Program-made: the position numbers and the translations under genes | Shown here: positions 1 through 7,220 of the stretch, piece by piece | Numbering within the stretch: the first letter of the stretch is position 1 | How the letters are laid out: the number at the start of each line of letters is the position of its first letter | Source of the DNA: Spirochaetaceae bacterium | GTDB taxonomy: Bacteria; Spirochaetota; Spirochaetia; Treponematales; Breznakiellaceae | Reading direction: 5' to 3' | NCBI GenBank assembly: GCA_031256815.1 | Contig: JAIRPU010000164.1 | Location: 1-22,949 of the forward strand | DNA length: 22,949 nt | The notes under the pieces: generated by a model | The model's input: the letters and a program-made list of their open reading frames with translations, nothing else | What the model was told of the DNA's origin: nothing | Databases searched by the model: none

Positions 1-138
1 GGCGCGGTAGCGGGAATGGTGGTAAATGAAAACGCGTACCGGTTTGCCTTAAAGAACGGTTTTTTTGTGATAATACCTGCCGGGGACACATTCAACATCA
101 TAGCGCCGTCCGGCGAATACAGCCCGCGTGAATGGTAG
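1..138 (+). CDS. C-terminal fragment of an unrecognised protein
   Basis: An open frame runs from the first base of the window to a TAG at 136-138 and gives 45 residues, ending in EYSPREW. The piece is a mix of hydrophobic beta-strand-like stretches (FFVIIPAG) and polar turns, with codon use like that of the neighbouring real genes. The start lies outside the window. I do not recognise the family. The stop falls exactly where the composition changes to the GC-rich repeat cluster, which supports this being the true gene end. No terminator other than the hairpins of the repeat cluster follows it. Confidence 0.6.
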   Translation, partial: GAVAGMVVNENAYRFALKNGFFVIIPAGDTFNIIAPSGEYSPREW

Positions 139-286
139 CGGGGGCGGCCGGTGGGTGTGGCGCGCCGTCTGCCGTGTTGCCCTGCGCTTCGCGTAGGGCG
201 GGGCGTTGGTGGAAGCGGCGGCCACATCTCCAACCGCGCCCGCCTGCGGTGGGGCGCGGCTCAGCGAAGCGACGCTCTATCGGCAG

Positions 287-315
287 CCGGCGAAACCGCG
301 TTGCGGTTTCGCCGG
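287..315. repeat. Perfect 13-bp stem hairpin with 3-nt loop
   Basis: CCGGCGAAACCGC (287-299) and its exact reverse complement (303-315) flank a GTT loop. The same 13-bp plus 3-nt architecture with a different sequence recurs at 22862-22890. A partial copy of the left arm plus loop (GCGAAACCGCATTGC) lies at 21759-21773, after another gene. There is no T-tract, so this is not a classical intrinsic terminator. Confidence 0.8.
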
Positions 316-358
316 TCGTGCCACATCCAACGCCGCGCCCGCGCAGCGGGCGCGAGAG

Positions 359-392
359 CTGTGTTATGCTTTGCGTGCAAAGCATAACACAG
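359..392. repeat. Perfect 16-bp stem inverted repeat, 2-nt centre
   Basis: CTGTGTTATGCTTTGC (359-374) is followed by GT and then its exact reverse complement (377-392). Unlike the surrounding hairpins it is AT-balanced, so it stands out from the GC-rich cluster. Possible roles are a cruciform, a protein-binding site or a stable RNA hairpin upstream of thrC. No T-tract follows. Confidence 0.8.
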
Positions 393-471
393 TCCGCGAG
401 GCTGCCTGCCAAACCGCAACGCGGTTTCGCCGGCTGTGCCACATCCGCCGCCAAGCGGTGTGGCGGCGGCC

Positions 472-499
472 TAGACTAATTTTTTAATTGAGTTATAAA
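472..499 (+). promoter_or_regulatory. Predicted thrC promoter
   Basis: A -35-like TAGACT (472-477) and a -10 TATAAA (494-499) are separated by 16 nt. The predicted transcription start falls at about 506-508, on or next to the ATG at 508. The spacer block ATTTTTTAATTGA is shared with the region in front of the tRNA-Leu gene. The -35 match is only moderate. Confidence 0.45.
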
Positions 500-507
500 A
501 TATGAGA

Positions 508-1800
508 ATGCGATACATTAGCACCCGTTCTACGGCGCAAAGCGTCTGTTTTGCGGATGCCGCGCTGCGCGGTCTTGCTGAAGACGGCGGGCTTTTTATT
601 CCAATATCCATTCCTCAATACCGCAGCGCCGTTAAAAACTCAATTTCGTCAATGTCTTTTTCAGAAATTGGTTTTGAAACAATAAAACCGTTTGTAGAAG
701 GCGAAATTCCTGATAACGCGCTTATGGAAATTATTGAGGGCGCTTTTAATTTTGAAGCGCCGGTAGTAAAAGTTGGCAGCCGCGGCATCCTTGAATTGTT
801 TCATGGGCCTACAGCGGCATTTAAAGATTTTGGCGCGCGTTTTATGGCGCGAACTTTCTCGTATTTGCGGCGCGGAGACTCCAAACCGCTTACAATTCTT
901 GTTGCCACATCAGGCGATACCGGCGGGGCTGTAGCAAGCGGTTTTTATGGCGTTGAAGGAATTAAGGTGACTGTGCTTTATCCCAAAGGGCGTATTTCGC
1001 CGCTGCAGGAAAAGCAAATTGCCGGACTTGGGGAAAACATCAGTGCGATTGCGGTAGAAGGCAGTTTTGACGATTGTCAGCGTATGGTTAAGTCGGCCTT
1101 TTCGAATAAGCGCATTTGCGCTTGTTTGGATATGTCTTCGGCAAATTCAATAAATATTTCGCGGCTCATACCGCAGGCGGTTTATTATGCCGCGGCTTCC
1201 GGCAAAGCGGCGGCCTGCAATGGCGAAGCGCTTTTGTTTTGTGTTCCTTCAGGAAACTTTGGCAACCTTACCGCCGGACTTTATGCGCGCGAAATGGGCG
1301 CTCCAATAAGCGGATTCATTGCGGCTACGAATATTAACAAAACTTTTCCAGATTATCTTGAATCGGGCAGCTACAAGCCTTGCGCTTCTGTGGCAACCAT
1401 TTCCAATGCCATGGATGTTGGCGCTCCCAGCAATTTTGAAAGAATGCAGGCGCACTGGCCTTTATCCGAAATGCGCCATATTCTAAAAAGCTTTTATGTT
1501 ACAGACGAAGAAACCCGTTTAACAATTAAAACAGTGCATAACCGGTATGCATACACGCTTGACCCTCATGGAGCGGTTGGCTGGTTTGCCGCTGAACAGC
1601 TCGAAAAACAAGGCAAACTAAACGGCGCTTATGTTGTTGTGCTGGAAACAGCGCATCCTGCAAAGTTTTCAGATGTTGTAGAACCCATAACCGGCGCGCT
1701 GCCGCTTCCGGAGCAGCTTGTGGAAGCGCAAAACAGGCTTGCATCCTCTATAACTATTCCGGCAAAAGACAGCGCGCTTGAAGCGGCTTTGTTAGATTAG
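508..1800 (+). CDS. thrC: Threonine synthase
   Basis: PLP enzyme that converts O-phosphohomoserine to threonine plus phosphate, the last step of threonine synthesis. The PLP-lysine motif GPTAAFKDFGARF is present (Lys near residue 106), followed by the phosphate-binding LVATSGDTGGA and, further on, PSGNFGNLTAG. The length of 430 residues is normal for the longer threonine synthase class. I chose ATG 508 because it gives the family-typical start MRYISTR and sits where transcription is predicted to begin; an ATG two codons upstream (502) is the alternative. No convincing Shine-Dalgarno sequence precedes either. The stop lies 2 nt before murI, so thrC, murI and rsgA are probably one transcript. 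Confidence 0.95.
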   Translation: MRYISTRSTAQSVCFADAALRGLAEDGGLFIPISIPQYRSAVKNSISSMSFSEIGFETIKPFVEGEIPDNALMEIIEGAFNFEAPVVKVGSRGILELFHGPTAAFKDFGARFMARTFSYLRRGDSKPLTILVATSGDTGGAVASGFYGVEGIKVTVLYPKGRISPLQEKQIAGLGENISAIAVEGSFDDCQRMVKSAFSNKRICACLDMSSANSINISRLIPQAVYYAAASGKAAACNGEALLFCVPSGNFGNLTAGLYAREMGAPISGFIAATNINKTFPDYLESGSYKPCASVATISNAMDVGAPSNFERMQAHWPLSEMRHILKSFYVTDEETRLTIKTVHNRYAYTLDPHGAVGWFAAEQLEKQGKLNGAYVVVLETAHPAKFSDVVEPITGALPLPEQLVEAQNRLASSITIPAKDSALEAALLD

Positions 1801-1802
1801 TT

Positions 1803-2750
1803 GTGAGCCGGCCTGTTCTATTTCTCGATTCCGGCGTTGGCGGGCTGCCATATCTTGAGTATTTTGCAAAAAACAACCCTGCTACGCCGCTATGCTATGT
1901 GGCCGACAGAGAGGGCTTCCCTTATGGAAGCAAAACAAAAGAAGCGCTTGCGGCCAGGCTTATCATCCTTGTTGAACAAATTATAGAAAAAATTAACCCT
2001 TTGCTGATTGTCCTTGCCTGCAATACCGCTTCAATATCCGCGCTTGACGGGCTTAGGGCGCATTTTCCTTCGTTAATTTTTGTTGGAACAGTGCCGGCGG
2101 TGCGTCCCGCTGTGTTGGCAAGCAAAACCGGCGCTATAGGAGTGCTTGGCACAGAGCGCACCGTAAAAGATGATTATATAACACGTCTTGCAGACGAAAC
2201 AGTTTGCGGCCATGTCTACGACTCTGCCTGCGGCCATACCTACGGCCGCGCCTGCGGCTCTGCCTGCGTGCTTTACAAACGCGCCGCGCCTGAACTTGTT
2301 GAGTTTGTAGAAAAACGCTTTTTGGATTCCAAAGAAGAAGAACGGCTGGAAGCGGTGCGGAGTATTATCGACGAATTTCGCTCAAAGGGCGTGGACGGCA
2401 TAGTGCTTGGCTGCACTCATTTTTTATTTTTACGCAATGAATTTTGCGCTTTGTGCGCGCCCGATATAAAAATATACGACTCTTTGGAAGGAGTTTGCCG
2501 CATGGCCGCGCGTAGTCTGCCCTCCGCCGCGCGTAGTCTGCCCTCTGCCGCGCGCAGTTTGCCCTCTGCAGAGCGTAATCTGCCCTCCGCAGAGCAGAGT
2601 TTGCCGCCTCTCGTTGCGGATGCAAAAGGACAGGGTTTGCCCTCCGCCGTGGCAAATACAAAAAAATTGTTTGTTACAGGCGCTTTGCCGCTTGAAGAAA
2701 TCTGGGAACGCTATGCGGCTCTTTTTGGACTAAAGGCAGCCCTTCTATGA
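1803..2750 (+). CDS. murI: Glutamate racemase with two in-frame repeat insertions
   Basis: Interconverts L- and D-glutamate to supply peptidoglycan precursors. Family motifs are DSGVGGL (Asp9), FPYGSK (39-44), ACNTAS with catalytic Cys73 and GCTH with catalytic Cys204. The protein has 315 residues against about 265 usually. The excess is in two low-complexity insertions: a Cys/Gly/His-rich one at about residues 134-156, encoded by 24-bp repeats, and a SLPSAAR-type one at about 235-283, encoded by 21-bp repeats. The final segment (KLFVTGALPLEEIWERYAAL) resumes the normal C-terminal helix. The start is GTG 1803, 2 nt after thrC. The stop overlaps the rsgA start (ATGA), which implies translational coupling. 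Both catalytic cysteines are intact, so activity is expected. Confidence 0.93.
   Translation: MSRPVLFLDSGVGGLPYLEYFAKNNPATPLCYVADREGFPYGSKTKEALAARLIILVEQIIEKINPLLIVLACNTASISALDGLRAHFPSLIFVGTVPAVRPAVLASKTGAIGVLGTERTVKDDYITRLADETVCGHVYDSACGHTYGRACGSACVLYKRAAPELVEFVEKRFLDSKEEERLEAVRSIIDEFRSKGVDGIVLGCTHFLFLRNEFCALCAPDIKIYDSLEGVCRMAARSLPSAARSLPSAARSLPSAERNLPSAEQSLPPLVADAKGQGLPSAVANTKKLFVTGALPLEEIWERYAALFGLKAALL
2205..2264 (+). repeat. 24-bp tandem repeat inside murI
   Basis: Two 24-bp units (2205-2228 and 2229-2252) begin TGCGGCCAT, and a half unit follows (2253-2264). The unit length is a multiple of three, so copy changes keep the reading frame. It encodes the insertion beginning CGHVYDSACGHTYGRACGSA. 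Confidence 0.75.
2505..2609 (+). repeat. 21-bp tandem repeat (5 units) inside murI
   Basis: Five consecutive 21-bp units start at 2505, 2526, 2547, 2568 and 2589. Each reads approximately GCCGCGCGTAGTCTGCCCTC and encodes seven residues (AARSLPS or AERNLPS). Divergence increases towards the right, and a degenerate remnant (TTGCCCTCCGCCGTGGCA) lies near 2637-2654. The period is in frame. Confidence 0.85.
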
Positions 2751-3697
2751 GAGGGCTTGTACTAAAAGGCTCAAAAAACATTTTTTGCGTCCAGCAAATC
2801 GAAGCGGGCGCGGTATCTCAAGACAGCAATTCAATTTATGAGTGCAGAATTAAAGGCAAAGTCTTAAAGCAGGAATTGGATTTTTACAATCCGCTTGCCC
2901 CGGGAGATTTGGTTCAGTTTGAATTATGCTCAAACAACGAAAAAACAGCTCTTATTACCGCGATGGAACCAAGACGGAATTTATTTGCCCGTTTTAACAG
3001 CAAAGGCGAACTTCCGCAAATTCTGGCGGCCAATATAGAGCTTGTTATATGCGTAACAACGCCCTCTTCGCCGCCTTTCCGCCCGCGTTTTATTGACCGT
3101 GTGCTTGTGCAGGCAGAATCCGCTTCCGTTCCGGCCTGTATAATTGTAAACAAATGCGATTTATCTTTTTTGCATATTCAGGAAAGGCTTTGCGATTTCC
3201 AGCGGCTTGGCTATCCTGTGCTTATGGTAAGCGCAAAAACCGGCGAAAATATTCCGGCGCTGCGCGATATATGCGCCGGCAAACTTTCTGTTTTTACAGG
3301 GCAGAGCGGAGTAGGAAAATCAAGTTTAATAAACGCTCTTTGTCCCTGCGCCGAACTAAAAACCGGCGCTCTAAACCAAAAATACGACCGCGGCAGGCAC
3401 ACTACGGTTCAGGCCGAAATTATGCGGTTTAAAACAGGAGATAAAACGCTGCAAATTATTGATACGCCCGGCCTAAGGCAGTTTATTCCTGCGGGAATAA
3501 CGCCGGAAGAAGTTCCGCTTTTTATGCCGGAAATAGCGCCGCTTGCCGGTAAATGCGCTTTTGGAATTTCATGCAGGCACGAAAGCGAAAAAGGCTGCGC
3601 TATTCTTGAAGCCGCAAAATGCGGCGCAATTCACAGCGACCGCCTGGAAAGTTTTTTGCGTCTAAGAAATGAGCTTGAAAAATTAAAAACCGGTTAA
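2747..3697 (+). CDS. rsgA: Ribosome small-subunit biogenesis GTPase RsgA
   Basis: Circularly permuted GTPase that checks late maturation of the 30S subunit. An N-terminal OB-fold region (about 1-80) is followed by the permuted G-motifs in the expected order: G4 NKCD (135-138), G1 GQSGVGKSS (185-193), G2 RGRHTT (215-220) and G3 DTPG (239-242). A C-terminal zinc site with Cys270, Cys276, His278 and Cys284 fits the CxnCxHxnC pattern. The 316 residues are normal for the family. The ATG overlaps the murI stop by ATGA. It converges with the aat-like gene, leaving only 4 nt between the two stops and no visible terminator. Confidence 0.95.
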   Translation: MRGLVLKGSKNIFCVQQIEAGAVSQDSNSIYECRIKGKVLKQELDFYNPLAPGDLVQFELCSNNEKTALITAMEPRRNLFARFNSKGELPQILAANIELVICVTTPSSPPFRPRFIDRVLVQAESASVPACIIVNKCDLSFLHIQERLCDFQRLGYPVLMVSAKTGENIPALRDICAGKLSVFTGQSGVGKSSLINALCPCAELKTGALNQKYDRGRHTTVQAEIMRFKTGDKTLQIIDTPGLRQFIPAGITPEEVPLFMPEIAPLAGKCAFGISCRHESEKGCAILEAAKCGAIHSDRLESFLRLRNELEKLKTG

Positions 3698-3701
3698 ACT
3701 T

Positions 3702-4433
3702 TCAAAATTGATTTAAAAAATTATTTGAAAATTTTGTACGCGCTTTGCGATAAATCTCAATAAAACGTTCTGAATCCAAATCTTCCGCGCCTATTGTATA
3801 TTTATAATCAAGCGGCATTCCCAAATCCCAAAACGAAAAACCATTTTGTTCAAGCCAGAGCGCGGTAAGCACAAGCTGTGCGCGTCCCGATGAATTTTCT
3901 TTATGATACCCTGAATAGCTCGTATATACAGCGCCTGTAATTACTCCAAACTCGCCTGCCACAAGCTCGCCTTCGCGGTAAAGTCCAAACGCAAAAGGCT
4001 TAACGGGACGCTCCGGCTCCGGTTTTATTTTAGAAATAGTTTCGATTAAAGGAACGGTAAGCCAGCCGCGTCCATGCATATTTACGCAGCCTTTTACCTG
4101 TTTATAAAAATCATCTCCTGCCCGCAGTTCGTAACGCGGCAGCAGTCTTCGAATACTGCGTCCCACATGAAGATTATTAAAAAAAAGCACGGAGCGTTCT
4201 TCATGATGTTTTGGCATTACGATAATTGTTCTTTCCTGGTTGTCGTTTGGTATGCCTTCGGACATTATTAAAAAACCGGAATATATTAAATCCGCAAAAA
4301 AACCGCTTTCAAAATAAGGTGAAAAAACAAATTCATGTTCATATCCGCTTTTTATAATGTAATCGATAATTTCGTCCGTATTGTCTCCCGGCCGCGCGAC
4401 TAAAAAACCGGATTTTGTTTTTCTTATGCTCAT
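3702..4433 (-). CDS. aat: Leucyl/phenylalanyl-tRNA--protein transferase family (divergent)
   Basis: Members of this family move Leu or Phe from aminoacyl-tRNA to proteins with an N-terminal Arg or Lys, marking them for ClpS/ClpAP. The 243 residues follow the family frame: GFLIMSEG (cf. GFFPMYSEG), a VLFFNNLHVGRSIRR block, a GCVNMHGRGWLT block, ELVAGEFGVITGAVY and the C-terminal DLGMPLDY segment. It is divergent. The usual WWSP motif is missing. By hand alignment, E. coli Glu156 and Gln188 correspond to Tyr and Gly here, while Asp186 is kept (Asp203). The ATG overlaps the stop of the upstream gene by ATGA, so the pair is coupled. clpS and clpA in the same window support an N-degron role, but altered substrate specificity is possible. 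Confidence 0.75.
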   Translation of the reverse strand: MSIRKTKSGFLVARPGDNTDEIIDYIIKSGYEHEFVFSPYFESGFFADLIYSGFLIMSEGIPNDNQERTIIVMPKHHEERSVLFFNNLHVGRSIRRLLPRYELRAGDDFYKQVKGCVNMHGRGWLTVPLIETISKIKPEPERPVKPFAFGLYREGELVAGEFGVITGAVYTSYSGYHKENSSGRAQLVLTALWLEQNGFSFWDLGMPLDYKYTIGAEDLDSERFIEIYRKARTKFSNNFLNQF

Positions 4434-6430
4434 TTTTTTCTTTGTGCGAGCGATTCTTTAAATATTGATTCTACATCGGTTCTTTTATCAACCCAAAGTA
4501 TTGGCTCGCGGCCTTCGTTATTTACGCTTCGGAACAATTCCTTGTTTTCGCCGGAATAGGCTATGCTGTAAGGGCTGTTCATGTGATTGTCCAGCACAGT
4601 TGCCAGCGCAATCGTAAAGAAAACAAGGCATACATTTGTTCTTTGCTCTTTTGGAATTAACAAGTCAATACGCCTGGAAATAGGGTTGGCAACCTCAAAA
4701 CTTATCTGTTCCCATGGATTTTCTATACTGTCGCATATAGCGTTTGCCTTTGCGCCTCCAAGACGGTTTGACGATTCAATATCGGCGGCAATATCGGTAA
4801 GCACCTTCCGCAGCCTGCGCGAAATTGCAAACATGGAATGAATATCTTTTCGTTGAAAAGTGGGAGGCATACCGGATTTGTATTCATATAACGGAAAAAA
4901 ATAATAACGCCGCGCCCAGTGAATATTATTTATAAGGGCCATTGCATAATTTGTTTTTACATTGCCGCGTGAAGTCTGCGCAACTCCTACAAACTCTTCT
5001 ATGTATTTTAAATATACGTTGTAAAAACCTTCGTTAAAAGTATCGTGCCATTCATCAAGCACGCTGTTAAGTTCCAGTTCCAGTTTACCGCGGAATCTAA
5101 TTGAGCGGAATCCGGCAAATATTTCTTCCAAAGCGGCGGCAAGTACAAGCGCCAGCTGTACAGGGTCAAGAGGAGAGATAAGCTCGCAGCCTTTTTTAAA
5201 ACTTAGTATGGCGGCAAAATAAGAATAAAAATCGGGATATTCGTTAAGCCTCTGCCAGCCTGCTTTTGGAAAGAGCATTTCCAGGGCGGCTGCGCCGCGC
5301 TCAAAAGCTTTTTGTTCCACAACTTTGGCTTTTTGCTCTTCTTCTTCCCTTTCTTTTTCTTCGGGAGATTTGTCAATTAAATCCTGAATCTCATTGTTAT
5401 TAACGCCCTGATTAACGCTATCCTGCTCCGGAGAATCTTCGCCTTCGTTTATAAAATCCTGCAATGCAGGCCTCATCGAAGAACGGATTTTATCGCCTTC
5501 TGTTACCCCCAAAAAACGCTGATATTTTTCTGCATACTCGGTAAAAAAAGCTTCGTAAGCAATACATTCTTCGGCAAGGTTCTTCATTAAAAGCGGATAG
5601 AGCAGGTGATGTATACTTTCGCTTATGTATTTATAAGAGGCAATAGCGTTAAACATTTTTTTATGGTCGGCCTCTGTTTCCGGAGTGGGCGCTTCAAGAA
5701 ACATAACTTTATAAAGCGTATTAAACGCGCCTTCTATGTCTGTTTCTATAGAGAGGTTTTCCAGAAGATAAAGCGGCCGGTAAATTTCGCGCAGCATGGG
5801 CTGGAAGTCAACTACATAAACTGTGCGCGGACGCGACTGCAGTTTTGCTATTTCCTGCGAAATTAAATTTATTTTCCATTGCCTGAATGTGTCCAAAATA
5901 AGATATGCTGAATGAGAGAGTTTTTTTAATTTACTTGTTCTTTCGGAATTTCCTTTTGGCAGCACAAGCCGGACGGTTGTAACAAGAATTTCTATATGTT
6001 TGTAATATTCATTTAAATTATACCGGACAAAATGCTGGCTTACCAAATCCGCCGGAGCTTTAAAAAACGAAATTTTGGAAATAAATAACTGCATTGGAGT
6101 TTTAATTCCAAAGAGCGGTTCCGCGCAAAATGAATCGATTTTTATACGTTCAAAATACGAAAATCTTGCCTGCGGAATACGCCGCGGCATTTCGCTGCGC
6201 TGCCTGCGTTTTTCGGCTTCGTCATCTACCGGTATATCTACAACACGGCGCGGTTTTTTGGGCGGGGCGCTTTCTGTGCGCGTTTCCGCTTCGCTTTTTA
6301 AACGCTCGCTGCCAATTTCGCCGCCCAGTATCTTTTGCATACGGCGCGCTTCATTATCGTCAACAGGGCCAAGCCGCTGTTTTACGCGGTCAAGCTCGCC
6401 AGGCGCATAAACTCCTTTATCTCTTGCCAT
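4430..6430 (-). CDS. Large hypothetical protein, probably spirochaete-specific
   Basis: I do not recognise this 666-residue protein. It has no signal peptide and no clear membrane helix, so it is probably cytoplasmic. The first 100 residues are basic/acidic and disordered-looking. A long helical body follows, interrupted near the middle by an acidic, coiled-coil-like stretch (KSPEEKEREEEEQKAK), and then a second helical domain rich in aromatic residues. I chose ATG 6430 because TTTACA-16 nt-TATAAT lies just upstream with the -10 box 6 nt from this ATG. An in-frame TTG at 6484 would add 18 residues, but it lies upstream of that promoter and has no Shine-Dalgarno. The stop overlaps the start of the aat-like gene, so the two are co-translated and may act together. 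Confidence 0.8.
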   Translation of the reverse strand: MARDKGVYAPGELDRVKQRLGPVDDNEARRMQKILGGEIGSERLKSEAETRTESAPPKKPRRVVDIPVDDEAEKRRQRSEMPRRIPQARFSYFERIKIDSFCAEPLFGIKTPMQLFISKISFFKAPADLVSQHFVRYNLNEYYKHIEILVTTVRLVLPKGNSERTSKLKKLSHSAYLILDTFRQWKINLISQEIAKLQSRPRTVYVVDFQPMLREIYRPLYLLENLSIETDIEGAFNTLYKVMFLEAPTPETEADHKKMFNAIASYKYISESIHHLLYPLLMKNLAEECIAYEAFFTEYAEKYQRFLGVTEGDKIRSSMRPALQDFINEGEDSPEQDSVNQGVNNNEIQDLIDKSPEEKEREEEEQKAKVVEQKAFERGAAALEMLFPKAGWQRLNEYPDFYSYFAAILSFKKGCELISPLDPVQLALVLAAALEEIFAGFRSIRFRGKLELELNSVLDEWHDTFNEGFYNVYLKYIEEFVGVAQTSRGNVKTNYAMALINNIHWARRYYFFPLYEYKSGMPPTFQRKDIHSMFAISRRLRKVLTDIAADIESSNRLGGAKANAICDSIENPWEQISFEVANPISRRIDLLIPKEQRTNVCLVFFTIALATVLDNHMNSPYSIAYSGENKELFRSVNNEGREPILWVDKRTDVESIFKESLAQRKK

Positions 6431-6436
6431 AAGCCG

Positions 6437-6464
6437 ATTATAACTTTTTAGTGATTTTTGTAAA
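6437..6464 (-). promoter_or_regulatory. Strong predicted promoter for the 666-residue gene
   Basis: On the minus strand TTTACA (6464-6459) and a perfect TATAAT (6442-6437) are 16 nt apart. Six nucleotides then separate the -10 box from ATG 6430, placing the expected transcription start on the start codon. Confidence 0.65.
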
Positions 6465-6509
6465 AGCCTGCCTGTGTTTGCCAATTTTTACATGGAAAGC
6501 AGGCTGAAA

Positions 6510-6534
6510 CTATGGCGGAATAATTCCGCCATAG
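6510..6534 (-). terminator. Hairpin, likely terminator of the outer-membrane gene
   Basis: CTATGGCGGAAT and its exact reverse complement flank a single central A (12-bp arms), 16 nt beyond the stop of the 6551-7165 gene. On the minus strand the stem is followed by TTTC, a weak T-tract. It separates that gene from the promoter of the next minus-strand gene. Confidence 0.6.
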
Positions 6535-6550
6535 AGCATGGAACCTTTTT

Positions 6551-7165
6551 TTAGAATGCCCAGCCTAAACGCAGGCCGTACAACAATCCGCCGAAGCCGG
6601 GATTATCACTACCGTAAATGCTACTCGGCTTAAACAAGCCAACACCCACACGATAGCCCAGGTCAAGTTCTGCCACAAAACCCGGCCCTATAATGAACTT
6701 CCAGCCTACATAGAGGGGAATTGTAAGCGCTCCCCAGCCATAAGTTTTATCATCCCGGCCGTCCTCATCAAATTTATATGTCCAACTGGCGTATGTAAAA
6801 CCAAGCCCGAAGTTAAAGAATAACTTGTCTACCGCGCTTCCAAAGAAGTAGTAGCGCCCGTTTACTTCTCCGCCAACCTCAAACGCGTCGTATTTAGCAA
6901 TGCCATAATCATGACTATACAAACCAAACGAACCGTTTATAAGCCACGTCCAGTTCTTGTTTATCTTTTGTTCCCAGCCTGCGCCAAGACCAAAACCGCC
7001 CATGGCCAGGTATTGGAATATATACCCCAGGTCAACAAACAACACGCCGTTTTGTGTTGTTGGCCCGGACTTTATATTGAACAACCTGCCCGTCCAATCG
7101 TCCGCAAAGACTCCGCTCGAAACAGACAGTGCAAGCACCGCTGTTAAAACAACCTTTTTTACCAT
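6551..7165 (-). CDS. Outer-membrane beta-barrel protein with phase-variable-type promoter
   Basis: A 204-residue exported protein. It has a clean signal peptide (MVKKVVLTAVLALSVSSGVFA, cut before DDW). The rest alternates aromatic and glycine-rich amphipathic strands (GYIFQYLAMGGFGLGAGWEQ; FFNFGLGFTYASW; AELDLGYRVGVGLF) and ends in Phe (LRLGWAF), the usual BAM signal. This fits a small 8-strand barrel in the OmpA/OmpW size class, although I cannot assign a family. An AGGAG Shine-Dalgarno sits 8-9 nt before the ATG. The promoter carries a 13-G tract between the -35 and -10 boxes, so expression probably switches with tract length. It is flanked by its own promoter and terminator, so it is likely monocistronic. 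Confidence 0.85.
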   Translation of the reverse strand: MVKKVVLTAVLALSVSSGVFADDWTGRLFNIKSGPTTQNGVLFVDLGYIFQYLAMGGFGLGAGWEQKINKNWTWLINGSFGLYSHDYGIAKYDAFEVGGEVNGRYYFFGSAVDKLFFNFGLGFTYASWTYKFDEDGRDDKTYGWGALTIPLYVGWKFIIGPGFVAELDLGYRVGVGLFKPSSIYGSDNPGFGGLLYGLRLGWAF

Positions 7166-7220
7166 TTTTATTTCTCCTTCGAATTTTGGTAATTATTTGG
7201 GGTTTTTTTACCCTGCTTTA

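Larger units (their letters stand above)
139..480. repeat. GC-rich cluster of short palindromic repeats
   Basis: This gene-free stretch is far richer in GC than the flanking genes and is built of nested hairpins. Clear ones are 287-315 (13-bp stem), 359-392 (16-bp stem), 335-353 (GCGCCCGC / GCGGGCGC around GCA) and a 9-bp stem near 445-470. A direct repeat of 36 bp (293-328 and 411-446, 31 positions identical) contains AAACCGC, a 3-nt loop, GCGGTTTCGCCGG and then GTGCCACATCC. The CCACATC core occurs three times in one orientation (about 222, 321 and 439). Near 155 the opposite orientation (GGTGGGTGTGG) appears and recurs at the right end of the window near 22896. Open frames here are by-products of GC content. 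It behaves like a REP/BIME or non-autonomous element cluster. No known family is recognised. Confidence 0.7.

Noticed and set aside
98..487. Several overlapping open frames on both strands of about 80-120 codons
   Set aside because: They arise from GC-rich palindromes with few stop codons, have Arg/Ala/Pro-heavy sequences without domain character and contradict each other.
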